Assembly: GCF_001592875.1 (NCBI RefSeq)
Contig: NZ_LSOF01000002.1
Coordinates: 62,001-126,000 of the forward strand
Reading direction: 5' to 3'
Source of the DNA: Pseudomonas sp. BMS12
GTDB taxonomy: Bacteria; Pseudomonadota; Gammaproteobacteria; Pseudomonadales; Pseudomonadaceae
Length of the DNA stretch: 64,000 bases
This document shows positions 20,709-30,073 of this stretch, one piece after another; position 1 is the first letter of the stretch; every line of letters begins with the position of its first letter. The position numbers and the translations under genes are program-made. The notes under the pieces are model-generated. The model did not search any database. It was given only the letters and a program-made list of their open reading frames with translations, and was not told where the DNA came from.

Positions 20709-21608
20709 CTAGCCGACGCAATCGCCCCCCAATTCCTGCAACAGGAAGTCCACGAAGGCGCGCACCTTGGCCTGCAGATGTCGGCGCGAAGGGTAGATGG
20801 CATAGATCTGGGTCTGCACCATCTGCCAGTCGCCCAGCACCGCCTGCAGCGTACCCCGGGCCAGGTCTTCGCGCACATACAGCTCCGGCACCAGGCTGAT
20901 GCCATGCCCACCCCGCAACGCAGCACATAGCGCCAGGCTGGAGTTGACCCGGTAGCGCCCACGCACCGGCACCCGGCGCGTCTCGCCGCCGCGCTGGAAG
21001 CTCCATTCCGCGGCATGCCCGGACAAGGTGAAGCTCACGCACTCATGCCGGCGCAACTCCTCCGGATCGGCGGGCACGCCATTGCGCTGGAAGTACGCGG
21101 GAGCGCCACACAGCACATGATCGAAGGTCATCAGGTGGCGCGCGACCAGACTGGAGTCCTCCAGGCGATCGCTGCCACGCAGCGCCAGATCGAAGCCCTC
21201 CTTGACCAGATCGACGCGGCGGTCGTCCAGCTGCAAGTCCAGGGACAACTCCGGATAGCGCTCCAGAAAACGCGGCACCAGTTCGGCCAGGCGAACCAGG
21301 GTGAACGACATCGGCGCACTGACCCGCAGCGTGCCACTGGGCTGCTCCTGCAATGGCCCCAGAGAACTGTCGGCATCCTGCAAGTCATCAAGCACCCGCA
21401 CGATCTGTTCGTAGTAGCGACTACCGGCCTCGGTCAGGCTCAAGCGCCGCGTGGTGCGGTTGAGCAGGCGCGCCGCCAGATGAGCCTCCAGCTCGTTGAT
21501 GTTCTTGCTCACGGCGGCCGGTGACAGGCCCAGATGCCGGGCGGCGGCGGCGAAACTGTCGAGTTCGACCACCTGGCGGAAAACATTGAGGGCGGTAAAG
21601 CGATCCAT
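20709..21608 (-). CDS. LysR-family transcriptional regulator
   Basis: The 299-residue regulator starts with a LysR helix-turn-helix (FAAAARHLGLSPAAVSKNINELE) at residues 15-40, followed by the substrate-binding domain. Its features (MDRFTALNVFRQVVE start, LRVSAPMSF) place it in the large CrgA/aminoethylphosphonate-like subgroup. It diverges from the nitroreductase/EamA pair over 103 AT-rich bases and probably controls it. The inducer is unknown. Confidence 0.88.
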   Translation of the reverse strand: MDRFTALNVFRQVVELDSFAAAARHLGLSPAAVSKNINELEAHLAARLLNRTTRRLSLTEAGSRYYEQIVRVLDDLQDADSSLGPLQEQPSGTLRVSAPMSFTLVRLAELVPRFLERYPELSLDLQLDDRRVDLVKEGFDLALRGSDRLEDSSLVARHLMTFDHVLCGAPAYFQRNGVPADPEELRRHECVSFTLSGHAAEWSFQRGGETRRVPVRGRYRVNSSLALCAALRGGHGISLVPELYVREDLARGTLQAVLGDWQMVQTQIYAIYPSRRHLQAKVRAFVDFLLQELGGDCVG

Positions 21609-21711
21609 GCATTAGTCACTCGGAGTAAATAGACCATGCATCCTAACGCCAATTATCTATTCATCGGTGACGAATTAACCTGTCAGCAACCTACATCGAC
21701 AGGAATCCCCC

Positions 21712-22326
21712 ATGCATCCGCTACTCGAAGCCATCGCCCAACGCAGCTCCCTCAACCACTTCGACGCCGAAGCACGACTGGATGACGCCGACATCCGCGA
21801 GCTGATCGGCTGGGCCAGCCGCGCGCCCAGCGCCTTCAACCTGCAGAACTGGCGCTTCATTGCCGTGCGCAGCGAGAGCGGCAAGCAGCGCCTGCGCCAA
21901 CTGGCCTGGGATCAGCCCAAGGTCAGCGAGGCGGCCGTGACCTTCATCCTCTGTGGCGTGCTGCCCGACACCGCACAGTTGCCGGCCCGCCTGCAATCCT
22001 CGGTGAACGCCGGCTTCATGCCCGCCGCCATGCCCCACACCTGGCAACAGGCGGCCGAGCAGCTGTACAGCGACTCGCCGCTGGCCCGTCGTGACGAAGC
22101 CGTGCGCAGTGCCACTCTGGCAGCCGCCACGCTGATGCAGGCCGGCCAGGCCCTGGGCCTGGGCGCCTGCCCGATGACCGGCTTCGACACCGAGGCTGTC
22201 GCCAGCAGCTTCGGCCTCGGCGCCGACGAGATTCCGGTCATGCTGGTCGCCATGGGCCGCGCGCGCGCCGGCAACTGGCCGCAGAAACCGCGCCGGCCAC
22301 TGGAACAGATCCTCGAACTCGCCTGA
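21712..22326 (+). CDS. Nitroreductase family protein
   Basis: The 204-residue protein is an FMN-binding nitroreductase-family enzyme. The N-terminal IAQRSSLNHFD and the RAPSAFNLQNWRFIAV segment form the usual flavin phosphate and ring contacts, and LGLGACPMTGFD is the conserved C-terminal motif. Such enzymes reduce quinones, nitroaromatics or enones with NAD(P)H. It is probably co-transcribed with the EamA transporter gene nine bases downstream and controlled by the divergent LysR gene. The natural substrate cannot be inferred. Confidence 0.88.
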   Translation: MHPLLEAIAQRSSLNHFDAEARLDDADIRELIGWASRAPSAFNLQNWRFIAVRSESGKQRLRQLAWDQPKVSEAAVTFILCGVLPDTAQLPARLQSSVNAGFMPAAMPHTWQQAAEQLYSDSPLARRDEAVRSATLAAATLMQAGQALGLGACPMTGFDTEAVASSFGLGADEIPVMLVAMGRARAGNWPQKPRRPLEQILELA

Positions 22327-22335
22327 GGCACCGCC

Positions 22336-23205
22336 ATGAGCCGACATACCGACCTGCTCCTCACTGCCCTGGCCCCGACCATCTGGGGCAGCACCTATGT
22401 GGTCACCACGCTGCTGCTGCCGCCCGACTACCCGCTGACCATGGCCCTGTTGCGCGCACTGCCGGCGGGCCTGCTTCTGCTTCTGCTGGTTCGCCAGTTG
22501 CCCCAAGGCCATTGGTGGGGGCGCGTGTTCCTGCTCGGCGCCCTCAATTTCTCGCTGTTCTGGAGCCTGCTGTTCGTCGCCGCCTACCGCCTGCCGGGGG
22601 GCGTCGCCGCCACCCTGGGCGCACTGCAGCCGCTGCTGGTGATCCTCCTGGCGCGCCTGAGTCTGGGCACCCCGATCCGCGCCCTGGCCATCGTTGGCGC
22701 CCTGGGCGGCATCTTCGGCGTCGCCCTGCTGGTGCTCACGCCGCAAGCGACACTCGACCCACTCGGCGTCGCCGCCGGCCTTGGCGGCGCCCTGTCCATG
22801 GCGCTGGGCACCGTGCTCAGTCGGCGCTGGCAACCGCCGACCTCCACGCTGACCTTCACCGCCTGGCAGCTGGTGGCCGGAGGCGTGCTGTTGATCCCCC
22901 TGGTTATGCTGCTGGAGCCGGTGCCGCCGAGCCTGTCGTTGCCCAACCTGGCCGGCATCGCCTACCTGAGCCTGATCGGCGCCGCCTTCACCTACCTGCT
23001 GTGGTTCCGCGGCATCGCCCGGCTGGAGCCGGCAACCGTCTCTTCGCTGGGCTTCCTCAGCCCGCTCAGCGCCGCGCTGCTCGGCTGGGTGCTGTTGCAA
23101 CAGAGCCTGAGCCCGCTACAGCTGGTGGGTATGGGCCTGGTGCTGGGCAGCGTCTGGCTCGGCCAGCACCGCCCCACTGCCCACCCCGGCCTGTTGCGAA
23201 CCTGA
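22336..23205 (+). CDS. EamA-family DMT transporter
   Basis: The 289-residue protein has ten hydrophobic segments in two EamA halves (APTIWGSTYVVTT at the start; GAAFTYLLWFRGIARLEPA in the second half). It probably exports a metabolite or drug. It follows the nitroreductase gene closely and ends at a bidirectional terminator shared with typA. It is not closely similar to the EamA protein at 13.5 kb. Confidence 0.87.
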   Translation: MSRHTDLLLTALAPTIWGSTYVVTTLLLPPDYPLTMALLRALPAGLLLLLLVRQLPQGHWWGRVFLLGALNFSLFWSLLFVAAYRLPGGVAATLGALQPLLVILLARLSLGTPIRALAIVGALGGIFGVALLVLTPQATLDPLGVAAGLGGALSMALGTVLSRRWQPPTSTLTFTAWQLVAGGVLLIPLVMLLEPVPPSLSLPNLAGIAYLSLIGAAFTYLLWFRGIARLEPATVSSLGFLSPLSAALLGWVLLQQSLSPLQLVGMGLVLGSVWLGQHRPTAHPGLLRT

Positions 23206-23207
23206 CG

Positions 23208-23243
23208 AAAAAGCCCCCGGGGATCACTCCACCGGGGGCTTTT
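23208..23243. terminator. Bidirectional terminator between the EamA gene and typA
   Basis: The inverted repeat AAAGCCCCCGG / CCGGGGGCTTT is flanked by A and T runs on its two sides, so it can stop transcription arriving from either convergent gene. Confidence 0.88.
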
Positions 23244-23260
23244 CATTCACTGCGCGAGGC

Positions 23261-25078
23261 TTAGACCTTGCTGCGCTCGTACCGCTTGCGGTCGTTCTCG
23301 TTGAGCAGCTTCTTGCGCAGGCGAATCGACTTCGGCGTCACTTCCACCAGCTCGTCTTCGGCGATGAATTCCAGCGCCTGCTCGAGGGTGAACTTGATCG
23401 GCGGCACCAGGGCGATGACCTCGTCCTTGCCGGAAGCGCGCATGTTGTCGAGCTTCTTGCCCTTGGTCGGGTTGATCACCAGGTCGTTGTCGCGGCTGTT
23501 GATGCCGGCCAGCTGGCCTTCGTAGATCTCGTCGCCCGGAGCCAGGAACAGCTTGCCGCGGCTCTGCAGGGTTTCCAGCGAGTAGGTCAGCGCGGTGCCG
23601 GTGGCCATGGAGACCAGTACGCCGTTCTGGCGGTTGGTCACTTCGCCGGCCTTGACCGGGCCGTAGTGGCTGAAGGTCGAGGTCAGGATGCCGCTGCCCG
23701 AGGTCAGGGTCAGGAAGTTGTTACGGAAGCCGATCAGGCCACGCGCCGGAATGGTGTACTCCAGGCGTACACGGCCCTTGCCGTCGGGGATCATGTTGGT
23801 CAGATCGCCCTTGCGCAGGCCCATCTGTTCCATCACCGAGCCCTGATGCTGCTCTTCGATGTCGATGGTGACGTTCTCGTAAGGCTCCTGCTTCTCGCCG
23901 TCCTTCTCGATGATCACCACTTCCGGACGGCCCACGGCCATCTCGAAGCCTTCGCGGCGCATGGTTTCGATCAGAACCGACAGGTGCAGCTCACCACGAC
24001 CGGAAACCTTGAACTTCTCGGCGGAGTCGCCGGCTTCGACGCGCAGCGCTACGTTGTGCAGCAGCTCCTTGTCCAGACGGTCCTTGATGTTGCGGCTGGT
24101 GACGAACTTGCCTTCTTTACCGGCGAACGGCGAGTCGTTGACCTGGAAGGTCATGCTCACGGTCGGCTGATCGACGGTCAGCGGTGGGCGCGCCTCGACG
24201 TTCTGCGGGTCGCACAGGGTGTCGGAGATGAACAGCTCGTCCATGCCCGATACGCAGACGATGTCGCCGGCTTCGGCCTCGGACACTTCCACGCGCTGCA
24301 GGCCGGAGTGGCCCATGATCTTGAGGATACGACCGTTGCGCTTGGTGCCGTCGTCGCTGATGGCCACGACCGGGGTGTTGGCCTTGATGCGGCCACGGGC
24401 GATGCGGCCGATGCCGATCACGCCGAGGAAGCTGTTGTAGTCCAGCTGGGAGATCTGCATCTGGAACGGACCGTCGACGTCGACTTTCGGCGCCGGTACA
24501 TGGTCGATGATGGCCTGGAACAGGGCATCCATGTTGTCGTCCATGTTCTCGTGGTCCAGGCCGGCGATGCCGTTCAGGGCACTGGCGTAGACGATCGGGA
24601 AGTCGAGCTGCTCGTCGGTGGCACCGAGGTTGTCGAACAGGTCGAAGATCTGGTCGATGACCCAGTCAGGGCGCGCGCCCGGACGGTCGATCTTGTTCAC
24701 CACCACGATCGGACGCAGACCGGCCTTGAACGCCTTCTGGGTCACGAAACGGGTCTGCGGCATCGGGCCGTCCTGGGCGTCGACCACCAGCAGCACGGAG
24801 TCGACCATCGACATCACGCGCTCCACTTCACCGCCGAAGTCGGCGTGTCCGGGGGTGTCGACGATGTTGATGCTGTAGTCGCCCCACTTCAGTGCGGTGT
24901 TCTTGGCCAGGATGGTGATGCCACGCTCTTTTTCCTGGTCGTTGGAGTCCATCACGCGCTCGTTTTCCGCTTCTTTGCGGTCGAGGGTGCCGGACAGGCG
25001 CAGGAGTTTGTCGACGAGGGTGGTTTTGCCATGGTCGACGTGGGCGATGATGGCGATGTTGCGCAGATTTTCGATCAC
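23261..25078 (-). CDS. typA: Ribosome-associated GTPase TypA/BipA
   Basis: The 605-residue translational GTPase has all G motifs: [32 protein letters not shown] and a SALNG box. The EF-G-like domains and the BipA-specific C-terminal domain follow. It binds the ribosome and aids large-subunit assembly at low temperature and under stress. The start is a GTG at 25078, which gives the universal N-terminus [20 protein letters not shown]; no ATG gives it. The gene sits between the shared terminator and thiI, the usual Pseudomonas neighbourhood. Confidence 0.96.
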   Translation of the reverse strand: MIENLRNIAIIAHVDHGKTTLVDKLLRLSGTLDRKEAENERVMDSNDQEKERGITILAKNTALKWGDYSINIVDTPGHADFGGEVERVMSMVDSVLLVVDAQDGPMPQTRFVTQKAFKAGLRPIVVVNKIDRPGARPDWVIDQIFDLFDNLGATDEQLDFPIVYASALNGIAGLDHENMDDNMDALFQAIIDHVPAPKVDVDGPFQMQISQLDYNSFLGVIGIGRIARGRIKANTPVVAISDDGTKRNGRILKIMGHSGLQRVEVSEAEAGDIVCVSGMDELFISDTLCDPQNVEARPPLTVDQPTVSMTFQVNDSPFAGKEGKFVTSRNIKDRLDKELLHNVALRVEAGDSAEKFKVSGRGELHLSVLIETMRREGFEMAVGRPEVVIIEKDGEKQEPYENVTIDIEEQHQGSVMEQMGLRKGDLTNMIPDGKGRVRLEYTIPARGLIGFRNNFLTLTSGSGILTSTFSHYGPVKAGEVTNRQNGVLVSMATGTALTYSLETLQSRGKLFLAPGDEIYEGQLAGINSRDNDLVINPTKGKKLDNMRASGKDEVIALVPPIKFTLEQALEFIAEDELVEVTPKSIRLRKKLLNENDRKRYERSKV

Positions 25079-25208
25079 GATGTCGTCTCGATTGATGATT
25101 CTGAAAGCGTTGGCGGCGCAGTCTACTCCGCCTTGATGAATACGGGGTTAAGCCACGACCCGATCCGGAGGGCGCCTGCGGCGCACTTCGGCCAGCAGCC
25201 GGGTGGTC

Positions 25209-26666
25209 CTAGCGCGGACGGTAGACGCGCACATTGGCATGCCCCTCGGAGAGTAGATGGTGGGCATGCAGGCGGCTCATCACGCCCTTGTCGCAATACA
25301 GCAGGTACTGGCGGGTCTCATCCAGTTCCTTGAAGCGATTGTTGAGGGCATAGAACGGCAGGGGCTGCACCTCGATACCCGGCAGTTCGAGCGGCTCGTC
25401 CTCGGCGGCATCCGGATGACGGATATCGATGACGATCTGCCCGGCCAGGGCCTCGGCCACTTCCTCGACCTGCAGGTCTTCACCCAGCTCGTCGATCACC
25501 TTGTCCACGGTCACGCGCGTGGCGCGTTCCAGGGCACGCTCGAGCACGGCCATGTCGAACAGGCTTTCTTCGTGCTCGATGCGGCCGCGCTTGGCGCGGG
25601 TGGTCGGGTTGACCGAGATCACACCGCAGTACTCGGGCATGTTCTTGGCAAATTCGGCGGTGCCGATGGCCGTGGCGGTGTCGATGATGTCCTGTTTGTG
25701 CGCGGCGATCAGCGGGCGCAACACCAGGGTGTCGGTGACCGAGTCGATCACCGAGAGATTGGGCAGGGTCTGGCTGGAGACCTGGCTGATCGCCTCGCCG
25801 GTGACCAGCGCATCGATGTTCAGCTCCTCGGCGATGCGGCTGGAAGCACGCAGCATCATGCGCTTGAGCACCACGCCCATCTGGCTGTTGTCGACCTTGG
25901 AGAGGATCTCACCGACCACTTCTTCAAAAGGCACGCTGATAAACAGCACGCGGTGCGAGCTGCCGTACTTCTGCCACAGGTAGTGGGCCACTTCCATCAC
26001 GCCCAGCTCATGAGCGCGACCGCCGAGATTGAAGAAGCAGAAGTGGGTCAGCAGGCCGCGGCGCATGATCTGGTAGGCGGCGACGGTGGAGTCGAAGCCG
26101 CCACTCATCAGCACCAGCGTCTGCTCGATGGAGCCCAGCGGATAGCCACCGAGACCTTCGTGCTGGGCGTGGATGATCAGCAGGCGGTCGTAACGCACCT
26201 CGAAGCGCGCCTCGACCTCGGGCTTCTTCAGGTCGATACCGGCGGCACCGCACTCGCGACGCAAACGGCTGCCAACATGGGTGGCCAGCTCCATCGAGGA
26301 GAAATCATGGGTGTTGCCCGCGCGCTTGCAGCGCACGGCGAAGACCTTGCCCGCCAGCTGGGCACCGAAGTGTTCGCGGCACTTCTCGAAAGTGTCATCG
26401 AAATCGAGGTAGGGATATTCGTGTACTTCGAGGAAGTGAGCGATGCCCGGGGTGTTGCGCAGACGCTCGAACATCTCCGCCTGAATCTTCGCATCGCTCA
26501 CCTGGCTGATCAGGTCGAGGTTGTCCCATTCGCCCTGTACGTCCAACGCCGGGTCCAGATCGCGAAGCACCGTGCGAATGTTCTTCGCCAGCTGGCGGAT
26601 GAACTGCTTGCGCACCGGCCGGCTCTTGATGGTGATTTCAGCGAAAGGCTTGACGATGAGTTTCAT
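25209..26666 (-). CDS. thiI: tRNA 4-thiouridine synthase / thiamine sulfurtransferase ThiI
   Basis: The 485-residue protein contains an N-terminal ferredoxin-like and THUMP region (residues 1-165). The PP-loop ATP-pyrophosphatase motif [11 protein letters not shown] follows, and a C-terminal rhodanese domain has the active cysteine in LYCDKG. It adenylates U8 of tRNA and transfers sulfur to give 4-thiouridine, and also serves thiazole synthesis. The rhodanese domain is complete, so this is the long enterobacterial-type ThiI. It diverges from glnA. Confidence 0.95.
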   Translation of the reverse strand: MKLIVKPFAEITIKSRPVRKQFIRQLAKNIRTVLRDLDPALDVQGEWDNLDLISQVSDAKIQAEMFERLRNTPGIAHFLEVHEYPYLDFDDTFEKCREHFGAQLAGKVFAVRCKRAGNTHDFSSMELATHVGSRLRRECGAAGIDLKKPEVEARFEVRYDRLLIIHAQHEGLGGYPLGSIEQTLVLMSGGFDSTVAAYQIMRRGLLTHFCFFNLGGRAHELGVMEVAHYLWQKYGSSHRVLFISVPFEEVVGEILSKVDNSQMGVVLKRMMLRASSRIAEELNIDALVTGEAISQVSSQTLPNLSVIDSVTDTLVLRPLIAAHKQDIIDTATAIGTAEFAKNMPEYCGVISVNPTTRAKRGRIEHEESLFDMAVLERALERATRVTVDKVIDELGEDLQVEEVAEALAGQIVIDIRHPDAAEDEPLELPGIEVQPLPFYALNNRFKELDETRQYLLYCDKGVMSRLHAHHLLSEGHANVRVYRPR

Positions 26667-26763
26667 GAAAACCGGGCGCCTGGGAGGCGGTCGAAAAACA
26701 GGGGCGCGGATTATAGCGGAAATTGCTCAAGCTTTGATCAAAAACAGCAAAGGAAGATTAATC

Positions 26764-26778
26764 GCACCAAATAAGTGC
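26764..26778. promoter_or_regulatory. NtrC-binding site 1 upstream of glnA
   Basis: GCAC-N7-GTGC matches the dyad bound by NtrC. It lies about 120 bases upstream of the glnA -24 box. The 333-base glnA/thiI intergenic region (26667-26999) otherwise holds the second NtrC site, the sigma-54 promoter and the untranslated leader, and no gene. Confidence 0.75.
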
Positions 26779-26794
26779 TTTCCGGATTTTTAAA

Positions 26795-26809
26795 GCACCT
26801 TAATAGTGC
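26795..26809. promoter_or_regulatory. NtrC-binding site 2 upstream of glnA
   Basis: A second GCAC-N7-GTGC dyad is centred 31 bases from the first, about three helical turns, so both sites face the same side of the DNA. This is the normal enhancer geometry for cooperative NtrC binding. Confidence 0.75.
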
Positions 26810-26882
26810 ATAAATATGCTCAAAAAAAAGCCGCAACCCCCGCCACCCCTGAGCCGCAGCCTCTTCGTCCATTCCGGGGCAC

Positions 26883-26898
26883 TGGCACGCAATTTGCT
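26883..26898 (+). promoter_or_regulatory. Sigma-54 promoter of glnA
   Basis: TGGCACGCAATTTGCT is a near-perfect RpoN promoter, with GG at 26884 and GC at 26896. With the two NtrC sites it forms a classic nitrogen-regulated glnA promoter, and it implies a leader of about 90 bases. Confidence 0.92.
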
Positions 26899-26999
26899 CC
26901 CTTGTGAGGCAGTCAGGCCTGGCGGACTATCGCGGCCGGCCTTACACCAATTTTTCGGAGACAGGTCAGTACCTGGCTCCTTTCCACCTGGAGGACAGC

Positions 27000-28406
27000 A
27001 TGTCGAAGGCGATTCAACTGATCAAAGAACACGACGTGAAGTGGGTTGACCTGCGCTTCACCGACACCAAGGGCAAGCAGCAGCACGTGACCATGCCGGC
27101 CCGTGACGCCCTGGACGAAGATTTCTTCGAGCACGGCAAGATGTTCGACGGCTCCTCCATCCACGGCTGGAAAGGCATCGAAGCCTCCGACATGATCCTG
27201 TCGCCGGTGGACGAAACCGCCGTACTGGACCCGTTCACCGAAGAGCCGACCGTCATCATCGTCTGCGACATCATCGAGCCGAGCACCATGCAGGGCTACG
27301 ATCGCGACCCGCGCTCCATCGCCAAGCGCGCCGAGGAATACCTGAAGTCCACCGGTATCGGTGACACCGTATTCGTCGGCCCGGAGCCGGAATTCTTCGT
27401 ATTCGACGAAGTGAAGTTCAAGTCCGACATCTCCGGCTCGATGTTCAAGATCTTCTCCGAGCAGGCCTCCTGGAACACCGACGCCGACATCGAAAGCGGC
27501 AACAAGGGCCACCGCCCGGCCGTCAAAGGCGGTTACTTCCCGGTTCCGCCGGTCGACCACGACCACGAAATCCGCACCGCCATGTGCAACGCCCTGGAAG
27601 AAATGGGCCTGGTCGTCGAAGTTCACCACCACGAAGTGGCGACTGCCGGTCAGAACGAGATCGGTGTGAAGTTCAACACCCTGGTCAACAAGGCTGACGA
27701 AGTTCAGACCCTGAAGTACTGCGTGCACAACGTTGCCGACGCCTACGGCAAGACCGCTACCTTCATGCCGAAGCCGCTGTACGGCGACAACGGTTCGGGT
27801 ATGCACGTGCACATGTCCATCTCCAAAGATGGCAAGAACACCTTCGCTGGCGAAGGCTATGCCGGCCTGTCCGACACCGCCCTGTACTTCATCGGCGGCA
27901 TCATCAAGCACGGTAAGGCCCTGAACGGCTTCACCAACCCGTCCACCAACTCCTACAAGCGTCTGGTGCCGGGCTTCGAAGCTCCGGTCATGCTGGCCTA
28001 CTCGGCTCGCAACCGTTCCGCCTCGATCCGTATCCCGTACGTTTCCAGCCCGAAAGCCCGCCGCATCGAAGCGCGCTTCCCGGATCCGGCTGCCAACCCC
28101 TACCTGGCCTTCGCTGCACTGCTGATGGCCGGTCTGGATGGTATCCAGAACAAGATCCACCCCGGCGATGCAGCCGACAAGAACCTGTACGACCTGCCGC
28201 CGGAAGAAGCTGCCAACATCCCGCAGGTTTGCGGCAGCCTGAAGGAAGCTCTGGAAGAGCTGGACAAGGGCCGTGCGTTCCTGACCAAGGGCGGCGTATT
28301 CTCCGACGACTTCATCGATGCCTACATCGACCTGAAATCCGAAGAAGAAATCAAGGTTCGTACCTTCGTACACCCGCTGGAATACGACCTGTACTACAGC
28401 GTCTAA
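27000..28406 (+). CDS. glnA: Glutamine synthetase, type I
   Basis: The 468-residue enzyme makes glutamine from glutamate, ammonia and ATP in the cytoplasm as a dodecamer. Conserved stretches include [27 protein letters not shown], the ATP-binding GSGMHVHMS, and [10 protein letters not shown]. The C-terminal YDLYYSV region follows SEEEIKV. The ATG at 27000 was chosen because GGAGGA lies just upstream and the N-terminus then matches other Pseudomonas GlnA; an upstream in-frame start lies in the leader. It is followed by a strong terminator. Confidence 0.97.
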   Translation: MSKAIQLIKEHDVKWVDLRFTDTKGKQQHVTMPARDALDEDFFEHGKMFDGSSIHGWKGIEASDMILSPVDETAVLDPFTEEPTVIIVCDIIEPSTMQGYDRDPRSIAKRAEEYLKSTGIGDTVFVGPEPEFFVFDEVKFKSDISGSMFKIFSEQASWNTDADIESGNKGHRPAVKGGYFPVPPVDHDHEIRTAMCNALEEMGLVVEVHHHEVATAGQNEIGVKFNTLVNKADEVQTLKYCVHNVADAYGKTATFMPKPLYGDNGSGMHVHMSISKDGKNTFAGEGYAGLSDTALYFIGGIIKHGKALNGFTNPSTNSYKRLVPGFEAPVMLAYSARNRSASIRIPYVSSPKARRIEARFPDPAANPYLAFAALLMAGLDGIQNKIHPGDAADKNLYDLPPEEAANIPQVCGSLKEALEELDKGRAFLTKGGVFSDDFIDAYIDLKSEEEIKVRTFVHPLEYDLYYSV

Positions 28407-28421
28407 GCCAGTAGCGTGACT

Positions 28422-28450
28422 AAAAAGGCCTCCTTCGGGAGGCCTTTTTT
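28422..28450 (+). terminator. Rho-independent terminator of glnA
   Basis: A 12-base stem (AAAAAGGCCTCC paired with its complement) closes a TTCG tetraloop and ends in six T residues. The 256 bases from here to the next start codon contain no gene I can support. Confidence 0.95.
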
Positions 28451-28706
28451 ATGGCACCGATTTCTGGTGTGAGCGCAAGCCCAGCAGGCACAGCCTTAGC
28501 CGCAAATGTGGCCCGTACCGCGCCCAAGCCGCCGCTCTTGACGGCCCATGACAAAGTGCACTGTCGCTCTCTTTTCCGGCAGGCCCGGAACAACTCAACG
28601 CCCACCCCGGCAATTCTTTGCACCAGACCACGCCCCTCTGCAACGCAGCTTGCCAACCCGGCATTGCGATGCAACTCTTGCCGCAAGATCAATCAGGAGC
28701 TTACCG

Positions 28707-29249
28707 ATGCGCCTGCTCACTGCCTGCCTGCTCTGCACCCTGGCCCTGCCAGCCATGGCACAGATCTACAAGTACACCGACGCCAACGGCAACACGGTAT
28801 TCACCAACCAGCCACCGGAAGGCCAGAACACGGAAGCCGTGAACCTGCCGCCAACCAATACGGTGGAAGCACAACAGCCTGTGACCCCAGAGCCCAGCAC
28901 ACAGCCACAGGACAGCGGGCCGCCCTATCAGGTACTGGCGCTGTCCGACATCCCGACCGACGAAGCCCTGCGCGCCAACAACGGCACCTTCAGTGTCGGC
29001 GTACAGATCGAGCCGCGCCTGATGCCTGGCCACACACTGCGCCTGCTACTGGACGGGCAACCCTATGGTCAGCCGAGCAACGTGCCACGCCTGCAGGTAA
29101 TCAACGCCGACCGCGGCGAGCACAGTCTTGCCGTGGAAGTGCTGGGCGGCGGACAGCAGATTCAACAGAGCGCGCCAGTGACCTTTACCGTGCAGCGGGT
29201 CAATACCAGCAGCCCGGCGCTGCGACCGAAACCGAAACCCGCCCCGTAA
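28707..29249 (+). CDS. DUF4124 exported protein, first of pair
   Basis: The 180-residue protein has a signal peptide (MRLLTACLLCTLALPAMA) and then the DUF4124 motif IYKYTDANGNTVFTNQPP, which is common at the N-terminus of Pseudomonas periplasmic proteins. The rest is predicted to be a beta-rich domain with a Pro/Lys-rich end. The start has caggag upstream; a longer in-frame reading lacks a signal peptide. Function is unknown. It is paired with the next gene, 17 bases downstream, and lies between glnA and glnL. Confidence 0.8.
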   Translation: MRLLTACLLCTLALPAMAQIYKYTDANGNTVFTNQPPEGQNTEAVNLPPTNTVEAQQPVTPEPSTQPQDSGPPYQVLALSDIPTDEALRANNGTFSVGVQIEPRLMPGHTLRLLLDGQPYGQPSNVPRLQVINADRGEHSLAVEVLGGGQQIQQSAPVTFTVQRVNTSSPALRPKPKPAP

Positions 29250-29266
29250 ACCCGATCAGGTCATCT

Positions 29267-29890
29267 ATGCCTCGCCTGCTGCTCTGCCTGTTGCTCTGCC
29301 TTAACGGCATGCCCGCCTACGCCGGCGTCTATACCTACATCGATGCCGACGGCAATCGAGTCTTTACCGATCAGCCGCCCTCGGGCAAGGCCCAGCGCGT
29401 CGAGATCGCCCCCAGCAACAACATGGCGCCTGCCGAGGTTCCCGCCAGCAACGTACCGCCTTACCCGAGCGCCCGAGTCGAACCGGCCTACGATGTCCTG
29501 CGAATTCTGATCCCCGAGCCAGATGCCACCATCCTGGATCAGAGCGGCAACCTGATCGTCACCGCCAACAGCGAACCGGCCCTGCACAGCGGGCACAGCT
29601 ACCGTCTGATTCTCGATGGCCAGCCTTTTGGCGAAGCCGGGCGCAGCCCGGTATTTCCCCTGCAGAACATCGACCGTGGCAGTCACCAGGTATCGGTGGA
29701 AATCATCGACAGCCAGGGCCGCATCGTCGAGCGCACGCCCAGCCAGCCTTTCCACATGAAGCGCATCTCGCTGTCACAAAAACGGGCAGCGAATCCGTGC
29801 AAGAAGAAGGATTGGGGTGTGCGCCCGGAATGCCCCATCAAGGACAAACCCAAAGAGCCTCGCGACATTCCCTTCGTCCCCTTCATCTGA
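29267..29890 (+). CDS. DUF4124 exported protein, second of pair
   Basis: The 207-residue protein has a signal peptide (MPRLLLCLLLCLNGMPAYA), the DUF4124 motif VYTYIDADGNRVFTDQPP, and a beta-rich region that resembles the first protein (YRLILDGQPFGEAG against LRLLLDGQPYGQPS). The two probably arose by duplication. The C-terminal 40 residues, rich in Lys and Pro with two Cys, are not in the first copy. Function is unknown. Confidence 0.8.
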   Translation: MPRLLLCLLLCLNGMPAYAGVYTYIDADGNRVFTDQPPSGKAQRVEIAPSNNMAPAEVPASNVPPYPSARVEPAYDVLRILIPEPDATILDQSGNLIVTANSEPALHSGHSYRLILDGQPFGEAGRSPVFPLQNIDRGSHQVSVEIIDSQGRIVERTPSQPFHMKRISLSQKRAANPCKKKDWGVRPECPIKDKPKEPRDIPFVPFI

Positions 29891-29895
29891 GCAGC

Positions 29896-29910
29896 GCACC
29901 ATATCAGTGC
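29896..29910. promoter_or_regulatory. NtrC-type dyad upstream of glnL
   Basis: GCAC-N7-GTGC has the same form as the two sites before glnA and is followed by a further overlapping half-site (ATCAGTGCACC). It sits about 165 bases upstream of glnL, so glnLG is probably autoregulated by NtrC. Confidence 0.65.
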
Positions 29911-30028
29911 ATATCAGTGCACCGCTTTCTATGCTCTCCCTGTTTTGGTTCGCCAAACACCTGATCGACTGCGCCGAAACACAGCCCAGACCGCACCCGT
30001 AGCGAAAAACACGCGTCTTTTCGGGGCT

Positions 30029-30047
30029 TTGGTTTGCTTCTTGCATT
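30029..30047 (+). promoter_or_regulatory. Possible sigma-54 promoter of glnLG
   Basis: TTGGTTTGCTTCTTGCAT has GG at 30031 and GC at 30043 with the required 12-base spacing, but the -24 element departs from consensus after TGG. Together with the upstream NtrC dyad it is a plausible weak RpoN promoter. Confidence 0.45.
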
Positions 30048-30073
30048 TTCCTGCCCATAGCCAGGACCCTGCC

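Noticed and set aside
29896..29926. Repeated ATATCAGTGC as a possible iteron or phage attachment site
   Set aside because: It is better explained as an NtrC dyad with an extra half-site upstream of glnL; there is no integrase or replication gene nearby.
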